The notes under the pieces: model-generated
The model's input: only the letters and a program-made list of their open reading frames with translations
What the model was told of the DNA's origin: nothing
The model's database searches: none
In this document: piece by piece, positions 49,803 through 61,189 of the stretch
Position numbering within the stretch: position 1 is the first letter of the stretch
How the letters are laid out: each line of letters begins with the position of its first letter
Made by a program: the position numbers and the translations under genes
NCBI GenBank assembly: GCA_003024785.1
Contig: PUQB01000442.1
Location: 124,001 to 188,000 of the forward strand
DNA from: Selaginella tamariscina
Lineage: Eukaryota > Streptophyta > Lycopodiopsida > Selaginellales > Selaginellaceae
DNA length: 64,000 bases
Direction: 5' to 3'

Positions 49803-49879
49803 CTTCATAGTTCTCCGTTTTCCAGCTACCTTTTTCTTGATTCTTTTCCTTCATTTTCCTCCTTTTTCTTTCCTAGATC

Positions 49880-50860
49880 ATGGCTGATTTTGAGCGCTTT
49901 CAACGCGAGCACCAAATGTTACTTCATGAGCTGGCCACTTTGCACAAGTGGTCACCGACCTGCAAGGTTCCACCAATGCGGCACATGCAGCAGCTGATGC
50001 ATCCTCCAAGGCTGCTGCGCAGGCTCTCTCCCAGGCATCGGTGGTTCCCTCTTCATCGAACTTTCTTCGGAGCCGAAGGTTAGCATGCCAGAGAAGTTCA
50101 GTGGCAATCGTGCCGATTTCCAAGGTTTCCTGAATCAGATCCGGCTCTTGATCCGTATGCAACCACGGCGCTACTCGACTGATGCTCAAAAGGTGGGTCT
50201 TTTGGCATCCTTACTAAGTGGATCTCCACGGGCTTGGGTTGCCCCCTTGCTGGAGCGTGATGACCCATTGATGGAAGACTTTGAAGGTTTCGTGGCTGCC
50301 TTTGAAGCCTGTTTTGGAGATCCTGATAAGTACCGTTTGCATGCACGAAGTTACGGAAGCTCACTCAAGGATCCCGACCAGCTTCCGTCTATGCATCCGA
50401 ATTTCAGCAACTTTGCACGAACATTCCATGGGACGAGACTGCATTGATCGAACACTTCCGTTTTGGGTTGAGGGATGACGTGAAGGACCTTCTCCTTACG
50501 TTACCGGATGCCCAAACATTAGCGGAGATCATGCAACAAGCTGTTCGTTGCGACAACCGTTTGTTCGAGCGTCGTCAGGAAAGATCCCGTCAGCAGTTCC
50601 TGCAAACCAATCCTGCAGCTGTGGTACATGTTCCTGCACCACCTTCTGGAGTAGTTCCTATGGAGGTTGAGAAATCCAAGCGTGGCTCTCTTTCCGCTGC
50701 TGAGAAGCAACGTCGTCGCAGTGAGAACCTGTGCTTGTATTTGTGGTGGAGCAGGACACAAGGTGGCAGATTGTCCTATTAAAGCCAGGAACTTCAAGAC
50801 GCGTGAAGTTGAAGCTGAAGTTCAGTCGGAAAACTCCAATGTCCACTTCGTCTAGGAGCC
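49880..50860 (+). pseudogene. Chromovirus gag (capsid and zinc knuckle)
   Basis: Starts MADFERFQREHQMLLHELA. The capsid core is FSGNRADFQGFLNQIRLLIR, then LLSGSPRAWVAPLLERDDPL and IEHFRFGLRDDVKDLLLTLP. A CCHC knuckle, LCxxCGGAGHKVADCP, is readable at about 50,729-50,783 after a frame change. At least four frame changes interrupt an otherwise well-preserved ~320-residue gag. Confidence 0.85.
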
Positions 50861-50907
50861 GCGAAGTTGGACGTAGGTGCAGGCTCCATTGGTGCTGCTC
50901 ATACCAT

Positions 50908-51279
50908 CCATCACTTAAGTTTCCTGTACACATTCATCTTAATAATCGAGAGCTCATGGAGTTTGCCTTGTTAGACACTGGTGCAAATGCATGCTTCATG
51001 GATGACACGTTTGCAACTCAACATGGCATTTCGGTGGTGAAGTTGAAGCGTGCAGTTCCTGTAGAGGTGGCCGATGGGCGTCTGATTGCTTCTGGCGCAG
51101 TTACCCATGCTACCGAACCTCTCTCCTGCAGTTATGGCACATTCAACTGTTCAATTTCCTTCAACTTGATCAAGACTCGGTCGACTCCCATCATTTTGGG
51201 CATGCCATGGTTCGTTGTTGCAAATCCGCAGATCGACTGGAGGTCTAGGACGCTCACGTTTTCCTCTCCGACAAGCTAG
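50908..51279 (+). pseudogene. Chromovirus aspartic protease
   Basis: FALLDTGANACFMDDTFA holds the intact Asp-Thr-Gly active site. The downstream TPIILGMPWFVVANPQIDWR corresponds to the conserved ILG-x-PW flap/C-terminal motif. It is followed by a Pro/Ser-rich linker (51,280-51,880) built from ATCCTGTAC-type repeats. Confidence 0.85.
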
Positions 51280-51884
51280 GATCAATCCTGTACCTTCCTT
51301 GTGCAGGATACATCCTTAGTATCTGAGGCAGTACAAGCTACAGGATTGACCGTGCCTGTTCCTGTACCAGTGTTGAAGACTCCTCCTCGACAGGATTCAC
51401 CTCATGTCAGTTCCTCAGCACATCGCAGGCTCTCTCCACTCCTGTAAGTTTGCGGTGTCCTGTACAGGGTTCTTCCAATCCTGTATCAGTGTCGAAGGTT
51501 CCTCCTCAACAGGATCCACCTCCTGTTGATTCGTCAGCACATTCGCAGGCTTTTCCACTCCTGCGCAACCACGGACTCCTGTACAGGATTCTTCCAATCC
51601 TGTACACTCATCAACACCACACAGGTTTTTTCCAATCCTGCCTCTTTCTGTTACCCTGCTTCTGTTCCACCCCCAAGATCCTTCCTCTTTTTCAGTCACA
51701 GCTCCCTCCTTCTCCTCTCCGAGTTCTTACCACTACCATGCATGAACTCGCCACTGATCCTGCTCCTTTCCACCTTTTTGCCTTTCAAGTAACTCCTACG
51801 TCCTCTTCTACCTTTCCTGTATCCGACTCCTTTTTTCAATCTCCTTCCCTACTCCTTCTCCTTCTCCTCCTTCTTCCCTACCAT

Positions 51885-52780
51885 CCAAGTATCACGCCTT
51901 TAAGGACGTTTTTGACAAAGCACAAGGCTGCAGTTCTTCCTGTTCACAGGTCCTACGACTGTCCTATTGATCTTGCGGAAGGAAAGACTCCACCATTCGG
52001 ACCGATTTATGCATTGTCACCCACAGAGTTGGAGGTTCTTCGTCAGTACATCGAGGACAACTTGGCATCCGGCTTCATTCGTCACTCAAAGTCCCCTGCA
52101 GGAGCGCCTATCTTCTTTGTCAAGAAGAAGGATGGGAGTTTACGTTTGGTTGTGGACTACAGGGGTTTGAATCAAGTCACCATTCGGAATCGGTACCCGT
52201 TGCCATTGATCCCGGAACTTCTCGATCGGCTGCGAGGAGCAAAGGTGTTCACGAAGATCGACTTACGAGGGGCCTACAACCTTGTACGGATTCGTCCGGC
52301 GATGAGTGGAAGACTGCCTTTCGTACAAGGTATGGACATTTTGAGTACACGGTAATGCCTTTCGGCCTTACCAATGCCCCAGCCGTGTTCCAACACATGG
52401 TGAACGACATCTTTCGTGACTTCTTGGACCAGTTTGTGGTGATCTACCTCGACGACATCTTGATTTTCTCCAAGGACCAGGCGGCACATGACAAGCATGT
52501 ACGACTAGTTCTAGAGCGGCTTCGCGAGCATGGCCTGTACGCGAAGTTGGAGAAGTGTTTTTTCGATAGGGATTCGGTGGAGTTCTTGGGCTACATCGTC
52601 TCTCCTGCTGGCGTTTCCATGGACATGCACAAGGTGAAGACCATCGTGGAGTGGGAGAGGCCCAAGTCGGTACGAGATGTACAATGTTTCCTTGGCTTTG
52701 CAAACTTCTACAGGCGGTTCATACAGGACTTCTCCAAGCGTGTACTTCCACTCACAGAACTCACCAAGCGCACAGGCTTT
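51885..52780 (+). pseudogene. Chromovirus reverse transcriptase
   Basis: RT fingers to thumb: [55 protein letters not shown] and VVIYLDDILIFSKD, with an intact YLDD catalytic pair. A single frame change lies near 52,310-52,355, between RPAMS and [11 protein letters not shown]. It is the best preserved domain of the element. Confidence 0.9.
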
Positions 52781-53240
52781 TCTCTTGGTCCGACAAGGCG
52801 GAACACACGTTCACAACACTCAAGGACGTCTTCACGACAGCTCCGATTTTAGCACATCCTGACCCTTCTCATCCTTTCTTCATTGAAGCAGATGCCTCGG
52901 ATTTTGCAGTAGGATCCGTAAGTTCTTGTCGGCGGAAATCAATTACGAGATTCATGACAAGGAACTCAAGGCCATTGTGGATTAGTTTGAGGAGTGGCGG
53001 CATTTCCTAGAAGGTGCTGCACATCCTGTACAAGTTCTTACGGATCACAAGAACCTGGAGTACTTTCAAACGGCTTGAGTTCTCAGTCGGTGACAGGCTA
53101 GGTGGGCAGAGTTCCTATCACGTTTTGACTTCGTCATCGTCTACAAGCCCAGTTTTCGGAATGGCAAGGCGGACGCATTGTCTAGGCGCTCTTACCTTGC
53201 ACCAAGCCCGGGCGATCCTGCATTTGACTGTCAAAAGGCA
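52780..53240 (+). pseudogene. Chromovirus RNase H
   Basis: FSWSDKAEHTFTTLKDVFTT and FFIEADASDFAVGSV (acidic active-site Asp present), then the NYEIHDKELKAIV-, [13 protein letters not shown] and [13 protein letters not shown] segments in other frames. Three or more frame changes. Confidence 0.8.
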
Positions 53241-53419
53241 AGTGTTGTTGGGTCCTAATCGATTTCGGCTTGCGACACTGCAGGTTCAGCAGGCTCCAGC
53301 AAATTCAACACTCCTATAGGACGTCCGTTTGCAGTTGGCTACAGACGACTTGGCAAAGAATGTGTTCTCACACATTCATCCTGACGTTGCAAGTTCCTCT
53401 TCCTCCAGTTCCGTCCAGA

Positions 53420-54670
53420 CTACAACCTGTTCACCATGCAGGATGGACTCCTGTACCGGAAGGTCTCCTGTACGTTCCTGCTGGTATTTCTAGGACTCGT
53501 GTGGTACAGGATTGTCATGATACCCGGCTACAGGACATTTTTGGTGTGGCCAAGACAAGTGAGTTGGTGACTCGTAACTATTGGTGGCCTGGGTTGCGAG
53601 GTTTCATGGAGAGGTTTGTACGGAGTTGTGACACTTGTAACAGTCGAAGATGCCTCATCATGCACCCTCTGGTCTTCTTCATCCTCTTCCTGTTCCTTCT
53701 GCTCCTTGGAGATCCATTTTATGGATTCCTCACAGATCTTCCTCCTCGTGGATTCGATGCAGTTCTTATGGTGATTGACCATTCACCAAGCAGGCTCATT
53801 TCCTACCCTGCAACAAGACAGCTACAGGTCAGACAACTGCCGAGTTGGTGATCTGTGAGGTGTTCTGACATCATGGTCTTCCTGAGAGCATTGTTTCCGA
53901 TCGAGGTTCACAATTCATGTCCAAGTTTTGGTGAGAGCTTCTTCGGAGTCTACAGGTTAAAGCAGATCTTTCTTCAGGATATCACCCACAAACCGATGGG
54001 CAGTCCGAACGCACAATTCAAACCTTGGAACAGTATCTTCATTGCTTCATCAGTTACCAGCAGACAACTGGTTGGACCTTCTTCCAATGGCGGAGTTTGC
54101 CTATAACAACTCCGTTCACACATCTACAGGACAAACACCTTTTTTTGCTCTTACAGGCCACCATCCACGTTTTGACTTTGCTCCTCCCGCTTCTTTTTTC
54201 CACTCCTGCAGTACAGGATTGTCTTCAGCATCTTCGGCAGGTACATGATGATCTCCAGGTTCATCTTCAGCAGGCACAAGAACGATACAAGCATCATGTT
54301 GATGCTCACCGTCAGCCGGCACCTGCATACAAGATTGGTGATCTCATGTGGCTTCTTCGTTGACACATTCACACCAACAGGCCTTCTTCTAAGTTAGATT
54401 TTCAACGATTGGGCCCTTACAGGATCGTGGCGGAGGTAAATCCTGTAGCTTTTCGACTCGAGTTACCATCCATGGTGAAACTTCATCTTGTGTTTCACAC
54501 CTCCTTGTTGGAGCCGTATCATCCTTCTTCTCTTCCCGATCGTGTTCTTCTCCTCCCCCTCCTGTGGTCATTGATACTGAACCTGAGTACGAAGTTGCAG
54601 CCATTCTTGATTCTCGTCTTCATCGCCACCAACTCCAATACTTGGAGGATTGGAAAGGTATTTGCCTACT
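53420..54670 (+). pseudogene. Chromovirus integrase with GPY/F module and chromodomain
   Basis: Zinc-binding segment (SCDTCNSRR) and core (FLTDLPPRGFDAVLMVIDHS, then AEFAYNNSVHTSTGQTPFFA). The GPY/F module is [20 protein letters not shown] (about 54,408-54,470), leading into [20 protein letters not shown]. The chromodomain is [20 protein letters not shown] followed by EDWKG (about 54,570-54,660). Chromodomains guide chromovirus integration to heterochromatin. Several frame changes. Confidence 0.85.
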
Positions 54671-55029
54671 GATCGCACTTGGGAACCTACATCCAACTTA
54701 CTCCATGCTTCTTCTAAGGTTGTTGCCTTCCATCGGCATTATCCTGCTAAATCAGGTCCCAAGACTCGTGGAACTCGTCTTTAGGGAGGAGGTGCTGTCA
54801 CCACCCGATACAGAATACAGGATTCCGGATACATGATATGGGTTGCAGGACTTTCCTATAGGATATTCCTACTAGGATTCCGGACATAGGATACGGTTGC
54901 AGGATATTCTTACAGGATATGCCACAGGATATGCCTAGAGGATAAGGGACATGTGGACTCATCTTAGCCTCTGCATGCATGCAGTCACTTTTGCATGCAT
55001 GCAACCACTTTTAGCACTCATGCCATGAT

Positions 55030-57504
55030 CATAGTTACCGTAAACTTTTCCGACCTACAAAACCCGACCTAGCCGACCTAGGTTGCGACAGTTTAAAAAA
55101 ATTCCCGACCTAGGTTGGAGGTTTCAAAAGAAAAAAGATAAAGAAATGTAAAAGAAAATAAATTAACATAATTCCAAATACAAAAAAAAATTAACTCACA
55201 TCATAAAAAAATAAAAAACTAATAATCTAACTCGGGCTTAGCCACTTCTTCTTCCATGATTCTTCATCATCCTCCTCTTCATGTTCTTCTCCTTCTATTG
55301 GAGCTTGAAGAGTAGTCACTACTTCAGGATTCATTTCCATATCTTCAAGATAATCTTGTAAATCAATAAGTCTCTGCCACTGAGGTTCAAGTTCAAGTGC
55401 TTCTAAATCAATCTCAGTATATGTGCAACCATCTCGTTCAACACGTTCTAACAAACGTGTGTTTGCATGAATAAAAACCAACATTTTCAAGTTGGATGGT
55501 AGTAATCGATTACGTCGTTTTGTTTGTATCAAGTTCCAACTACTCCAATTTCTTTCATAAGGAGAAGCACACACTCCTTGGCTCAATAAATGAAGAGCAC
55601 ACTTTTGTAGCTCTGGCATAGCATTCCCATATCTTTCCCACCAACTCACACCTGTTCTCATCATCTTTGAACGCCTAGCAGCTTCATCACTCATACTAAC
55701 ATTCTCACGTCTTCGAAATTTCCCCATTGGTTATCAATTTTGTCATAAAGTTCCATATCCCCTTGACAATATCTACGTAAGTATTGAAGCCAATTTTCAG
55801 ATGCCATCCCATTCAATGGTGTGATATCCATATATGCAGGATGCACTGCATAAGCTGCTCCATGTAAAATAGAATGCATCATATCCCAACGTGCAGGTCG
55901 TCCACCATGACGTTCCTTCATAATGGCCTTGATGCTTGCTATTTTGTTAGCACACAGTATATGTTCATCAGTAACATTATCTAGTCCTTCCATCATACGT
56001 TCCATTGCCTCATAAATTAAGCCACTAATAACACCCTCTTGATCAGCAAGCCTCAACACCTTCAAGATTGGAGCAATTAAAACAAGAATCTCTTGACAAC
56101 TATCAAGAAATGCATCATCTAAAATTCGTCGTCGGATGCGCAATCCAGTAGCTGTTTTTGACCATTGTGAAGAGTTCCACTCATCACTAACAACCATCTT
56201 CCGTAAACCATTCAAAATCTCTGGGTGTATCAGTTGTGAAATCACTATAAACATATATGCAAATCGTGTTTCTGCAGGTTTCAAAAGCTCCCTTGAACTG
56301 AATTTCCAGAATAAGGCAAGCAACCGTGACTTTTTTGTAATGTACGAAACAATCTCTGTACAACTTTCTAAGTTGCCCAATCCAATCTTCCAATATCCTC
56401 CAATGCCAAATCCAACACATGGCATACACATCGGCCATGTAAGATATGAGGGAATTCTTGTTGCATTAAATCCCCCATAGCCACACAATTTGATGCATTA
56501 TCCGTCACAACTTGCACCACATTTCCACACCAACTTCCATGATCACTTCTCTCATTTGTTCTCAAAGCCAAGCTCCTATTTTCTCGACACCACCATTATC
56601 AATAGCTTTCCAAAAGACGCTACCTTGAATAGATGTCACCATGAAGTTGATTATAGCACACCTCCGAATATCAGACCATCCATATGTAACAATGGTGCAG
56701 CCATACTTTGTCCATCCCTCTCGAAATTGACCAAGTTTACGATGAACTTCTTCATACTCTTCCTTAAGATGTCTTGTTCTCAAGGATTCGTAACCAAGTA
56801 CTCGTGTAGAAGCTTCTGGGCCAGCTTCAAAAATTGCTTGCACCATTTATTCATGCTTCTACTCTTAATGACATTGAATGGGATTGCATTGGCATAAAAG
56901 AACCTCCGAATTGCATTATTCATCAATTTATACTTTTGATCGTTGAGCATACTAAGGATAGTTCCCTCCCCAAAGCTTCTTTTTCTAGATCCAGAAGGGT
57001 TGCTTGTTGTTGAAGGCCCAACTCTATCAGATCCCATGCTTGATGCAGATGCCTCTTGCATATGCCCACTCTGGGCATCTGCTGTTAACTGTGGAAAAGC
57101 AGATCTTGCTACATTTTTCACATTTTCTGGCACATTTGGTGAATGACAACAATCAATACTATAGCCAGCAGCTCCCCCAAGGTGCGCTTTGATCCTTTGC
57201 GGCCCTCCTCTATACTCATTTCCACAAAAATTACATGTCCATCTAGATACACCTTTACCTTTGGCAAATTGCCTTACTTTTTTTACATGTTCCCATGCCC
57301 AATCATCCTTCATGATGGTTTGAATGCACAAAAGTCCCTAAATCCTACTCAAATTGCTATTTTTTCCTGCTCAAATTGCTATTTTTTCCTTGCTCCGCTG
57401 ATTTCTTTAGGGTTTTTTTTAGGGCATTTTTTTAATTTCAAACAATTCCGACCTAGGTCGGAAAAGTTTAAAAAAATCACCGACCTAGGTCGGTGGTAAC
57501 TATG
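55030..57504 (-). mobile_element. hAT DNA transposon inserted in the LTR
   Basis: 2,475 bp with 10-bp terminal inverted repeats CATAGTTACC/GGTAACTATG. The flanking 8-bp target duplication is GCCATGAT (55,022-55,029) versus GCCTAGAT (57,505-57,512); the intact 5' LTR reads GCCTAGAT. Subterminal palindromes CCGACCTAGGTCGG occur twice at the right end, and half or worn copies at the left (55,060-55,125). Confidence 0.92.
55227..57331 (-). pseudogene. hAT transposase (BED finger, DUF659, dimerisation domain)
   Basis: Minus-strand order: BED-type zinc finger WTCNFCGNEYRGGPQRIKAH (about 57,180-57,245), with the second half ending IDCCHSP; linker SGSRKRSFGEG; DUF659 region (GCTIVTYGWSDIRRCAIINF; VVQVVTDNASNCVAMGDLM; HVLDLALEDIGRLDW); helical insertion; and hAT dimerisation segment SWWERYGNAMPELQKCALHL (about 55,580-55,650). 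It requires about four frame changes and is otherwise full length, so the copy is probably inactive. Confidence 0.88.
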
Positions 57505-57888
57505 GCCTAGATTAGCTTTTGGAGTTGTGAGCATAAAAGCTCCGACCTAATTGTTGTACAATCAGTTATTATCAACACCAGTCTTACTACGATCAATTTT
57601 GTCTTGTCTTGTTCTTGTCTTGCTCCTTGCTTCTTGTTCTCTCCTTGTCTCGCTCCTAGATCCTGTCTTGCTCCCGGATCCCGTCCTGTTCCTGTCTTGT
57701 TCCTGGATCCTATCCTACACCTTCCTGTCTTGTTCCCAGATCCTATCATGATCCTATCTTACTCCTGGATCCGTCCTATTCCTGTTCTTGTTCCTAGTTC
57801 CTGTCCTGTTATCGGTCCTGCTCCTGAGTCAAGCCTTCCTGTTTTTGGAATCCTGCTCTCTTCCTGGTTCCTGGATTGTGGCTTGACA

Positions 57889-57893
57889 CATGG
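57889..57893. other. Target-site duplication CATGG (right)
   Basis: Partner of 49,175-49,179. Confidence 0.9.
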
Positions 57894-60105
57894 TGGTCCT
57901 CATGACGTCCTCTAAGGTGATTGGTGTGACTATCTTTGCGCCTAGATACGCAATGTTGGTGCCGTCGACCATCATTGCCTTTGTAGTATGTGCCTCACGC
58001 ATGCGGTCCATCCTCATGGACCATGTGACCCTGTGATCTGTCCACATGTGTATCTAGAAGTTGTCCTCCCAGCCGCACCGTCCTTCTGTTGCACTTCCTT
58101 GGGGTTTCCTTGCCACAGTGGCTACTTTTTCCTAGGGTGTCTTGGTCCGAACTCCTTTTGGGTGGATATTCAGCCGAACGTGGTTACTATTGGCTGTTTG
58201 TCATAGTGCATGTCTGTCATTGCCGCTTGTTGTGACCCTGATAATGTCAGGTGAAGCCCACCCTGGTCTTAGCTGTAGGGCCTTTTCAGTTTGCCCCTCC
58301 CCACCGGGGCCTCCCGTCACAAGTCCCCCGTGTTCCACCCCTAGGACTTTGTGCCTCACTTCTATCAGGGAGTGTCCCCACCAGAGCTTACCCCTCCCTC
58401 ACTTCCATAGCTAATCTCCGATTAGCTGTGGCTGTGGGTATATTTGGTTGAAGCCAGGGCTGGAATGGGTTGTCAGTCGAGTCTACTATTAAGCTTAAAT
58501 CGAGCCCACTTAGATGGCGTTGTCGTTTGGCTGTGGTGTGTCCATGTGGGTCCTCTGAAGTTGCAAAGGCAGTTGGTGAACCAGTCCTTATGCTCTTGTC
58601 CTGGGTTCATACTGTTTTGGGCTTCGGGCGCTCCGCTTGCGACCCTTGGTTGCCAATGCAGTACCTACCCTAGTGGGAGTGCTCCTACCCTATGTGGCTC
58701 GAGCTTGATGGGTGTGTGCAAGGGACAGCTATTTCATTATCGTCCAATCCTTCATGCCTACCTAGCACAAAGTGTCTTAGTGCTCTGAATCGTTGCAGAT
58801 GCCCGGACTTGCCTTGCGGCCATAGACCTTAGTCCCCTCCTAATGTGAAATCTTATTTGTTGGTGCTCCCAGTCATGATGTACCTTTGTGCCCCTAAGCC
58901 AGAGGTGACCAAAAGCAGATCAAATCCCTATCGAGGACGACAACATTTACCCAAAATTTCACCTTTTGGTTCTTGATTTCTATTGCCCTTAGGATACCCT
59001 TGGGTGTTACCTTGGCTTGATTTGCCATTTGTACATGGAAGAGAGTCAGCTTCGGGGTTGGTATATTCAGCTCAAGATGAAGTTTTGTTGACATGATGTT
59101 CACTGCTGACACACCATCTATAATCACATCGTCAATTGTGCGGCCTGCCATCCGAACTAAAATGGTTAGCACGTAATCCACAAAGTCTACTGTGGTTGCG
59201 GTGCCTCTGGGTTGAGGCCGGGATGATCCTCGTGGTCGAGCCTTGTATAGCGTGGCTAGAACGGGTGGCGCTTCTTGTCCTATTGAGGCCTCCCTCTGTT
59301 GAAGGCAAGACGTTTCCATCTTCTCACTGCTCCCCTTGATTCTCTGCCCTAGTCGGGCTTTGCCGGTCTTGTAGCGGTTGGTATGTCAATTTGCTATATT
59401 ACCCACTGCTTCAATAGTGAGGGTTTTCCACATGTTCCTTTTCATGGTGCCTTCCTATTCTCTTGGTTGTGCGCACGTGCGGTTAGCTTGTTTCATCCAC
59501 TAGGGGGCCTGTGGTGTTTTGTTCATTTTTTCGTCCCCTGGTAGTACTACCATTACTTGATTTGCTTGCGGTGTTGGGATTAGTGTCAGGTTGGTGGGGG
59601 TTTGTTTGTTCACCACCCTTGCGGGGCTGGGCGCTTGCGCTTCCAACATGGGTTTGATTAATGATACCAGGAGCACCAATAGAGTGGGTGTGGGCCACCA
59701 CAAAGCGCGCATGTCATCTCCCTACTGTTGTCGTACCTAGGTCGGTAGGGTTGCCAGTACCAAGAGTGGAACCTATGACTCTGGTCTCCCAATCTTTACC
59801 TCCTACGAGGTTGGTTGTTCCCTTCCATCCTACGCCCATAACTCCTCTAGTTGTCTGCATACCCCTCTGTTTTCCATTCCACCGTCAATGCAGCTGCCTA
59901 TGGTAGCTTGTTGCTCAAAGTTCGACCAATCAATAGCAATTGTTCGTGTTGTGGGACCTGCAGATGTTAAATACCCAGCAGTAGTTGTCCTTGCGTGTGG
60001 TGTATCCCATTTGAGCAAGTGTTGCAGTTAAGTCTTCCTTCCACGCTGCCACTCGGTGGGTTTCCCTTCATTATGATCGCTCATGCTCCCTAGCTCCTAG
60101 CCACT
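57894..60105 (-). mobile_element. Older gypsy-like remnant with protease segment
   Basis: At 58,894-59,319 (minus) a retropepsin-like segment reads RTIDDVIIDGVSAVNIMSTK, then TLFHVQMANQAKVTPKGI and KFWVNVVVLD. The active site corresponds to Asp-Gly-x-Ser. The rest (Pro/Ser/Thr-rich frames at 59,480-59,700; others at 57,900-58,900) is too worn to assign. It continues on the far side of the chromovirus at 48,272-49,174. Confidence 0.55.
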
Positions 60106-60109
60106 CTGT

Positions 60110-60700
60110 CCCGTCGCTTGTTCCCGCCGGCTGGTAGTTTGACAATGGTCAAACCACCATCAACCATGGTGAGCGTCCAGTGCAAGTCCTTGTGGATAGC
60201 AGGAGTAGCGATAACTTTGTGTCAATAAAGTTAGTGGAGGACTGTATCTTGCCCGCGAAGACTGTGCCTCAATACAAGATTGAGGGCTCAGTTGTCACAC
60301 AGAGTAAAAGTGCTTGTATGGAGGAGTTACAGTTGGAGGTTGGCAAAACCCAACTGGTGGAGTAGCATAAAGACTGTGCCTAATACGAGATTGAGGGCTC
60401 AGCTATCACACAGACTGGAACGCTTGTGTGGAGGAGTTACAGCTGGAGGTTGGCAAAGTGTGGATCCTAAGATCTAGTGGAGCACCAAGCGCATGAAGCT
60501 TGAGTACGGTGAAGTGAAAGACACTTGGATTGGAACAAAGCTTGAGTCTCCAAACAAGTTCTTCACTGTCACCTTGAGCAAAGCTACTGTGCGAGTTGTC
60601 CTTGAGGAGTTTGCTGATGTCTTCCCTCTCAAACCACCTCATGGCTTACCACCTACAAGAGGTGTGGAGCATGAGATTGTGTTGGATCAGGGTACAAAAG
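60110..60700 (+). mobile_element. Truncated gypsy fragment (protease repeat and RT start), plus strand
   Basis: VQVLVDSRSSDNFVSIKLVE (protease start) is followed by two units of a repeated segment (EELQLEVGKTQLVE, KTVPQYKIEGSVVTQS), then FADVFPLKPPHGLPPTRGVE and EIVLDQGT (RT entry). It stops abruptly where the LTR of the opposite-strand copy begins (60,701). Same family as 61,190-64,000. Confidence 0.75.
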
Positions 60701-61189
60701 TGTTAGGATCGTAGTTAGACATTTAGAAGATTCCTTGTTATGTTTATTTCATGGGCAAATATAATGGAAAAACACCAAAAACAGTATATATTATGAAAAA
60801 TCGAGAGTGGGAAGGATATATCGGAGTACGAGTCACTAACATACGGGCGAGTCACTACGCAATACAATGTTTAAAGTGGAGTACGGCATACTTGGATAAG
60901 GATAAGGAGTTACAGTAACTGAAGCTAAGAGGTAGTTACTATAACTGCTAGTACGGGACCAAAGTACGAGTATAAATAGACCAAATTAGGACTAGAAAGG
61001 TATCCCGAGACCCTCAAAAACCACCCGACCTCCCCCGAGCTGTCTCTAATCTCCACACGCTACTCTCCAAAAAGGCTTCCAATCTTAGTGTGCCCTTAAT
61101 TCTCTTAGATCTAGGTATAGCTCTTTAGGAATATTCTAGCTTATACCTTTCTAGGGAATATTTTTTGATTCGTTATACGGGTTGTAACA
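60701..61189 (-). repeat. 3' LTR of minus-strand gypsy element
   Basis: 489 bp, TGTTAGGATC...GTTGTAACA. On the minus strand it begins TGTTACAACC, preceded directly by the purine tract GGGGGGAGGA. It is homologous to the solo LTR at 42,806-43,256. The left flank CAAAAG is the expected target-duplication copy; the right copy is outside the window. Confidence 0.85.

Larger units (their letters stand above)
49180..57888 (+). mobile_element. Chromovirus (Tf1/sushi- or Tcn1-like Ty3/gypsy), complete but frame-broken
   Basis: LTR 49,180-49,787, then gag, protease, RT, RNase H, integrase with GPY/F module and chromodomain, a polypurine tract (AGGGAGGAGG, 54,783-54,792), and the second LTR 54,796-57,888, which is split by a hAT element. 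LTRs run TGTCA...TGACA. The 5-bp target duplication CATGG is perfect (49,175-49,179 and 57,889-57,893). LTRs are very similar by eye, so insertion is fairly recent. The RT ([40 protein letters not shown]) and chromodomain resemble the fungal-like chromoviruses known from mosses and lower plants. Confidence 0.93.
54796..57888 (+). repeat. 3' LTR of the chromovirus, split by hAT insertion
   Basis: Matches 49,180-49,787 outside 55,022-57,504. Removing the hAT and one target copy leaves about 610 bp. The self-primer equivalent near 57,563 has one change (CAGTTATTATCA). Confidence 0.92.

Noticed and set aside
58142..58788. Plus-strand frames in 58.1-58.8 kb
   Set aside because: No motif in any frame, and the neighbouring protease remnant is on the minus strand; probably shadows of an old retroelement.
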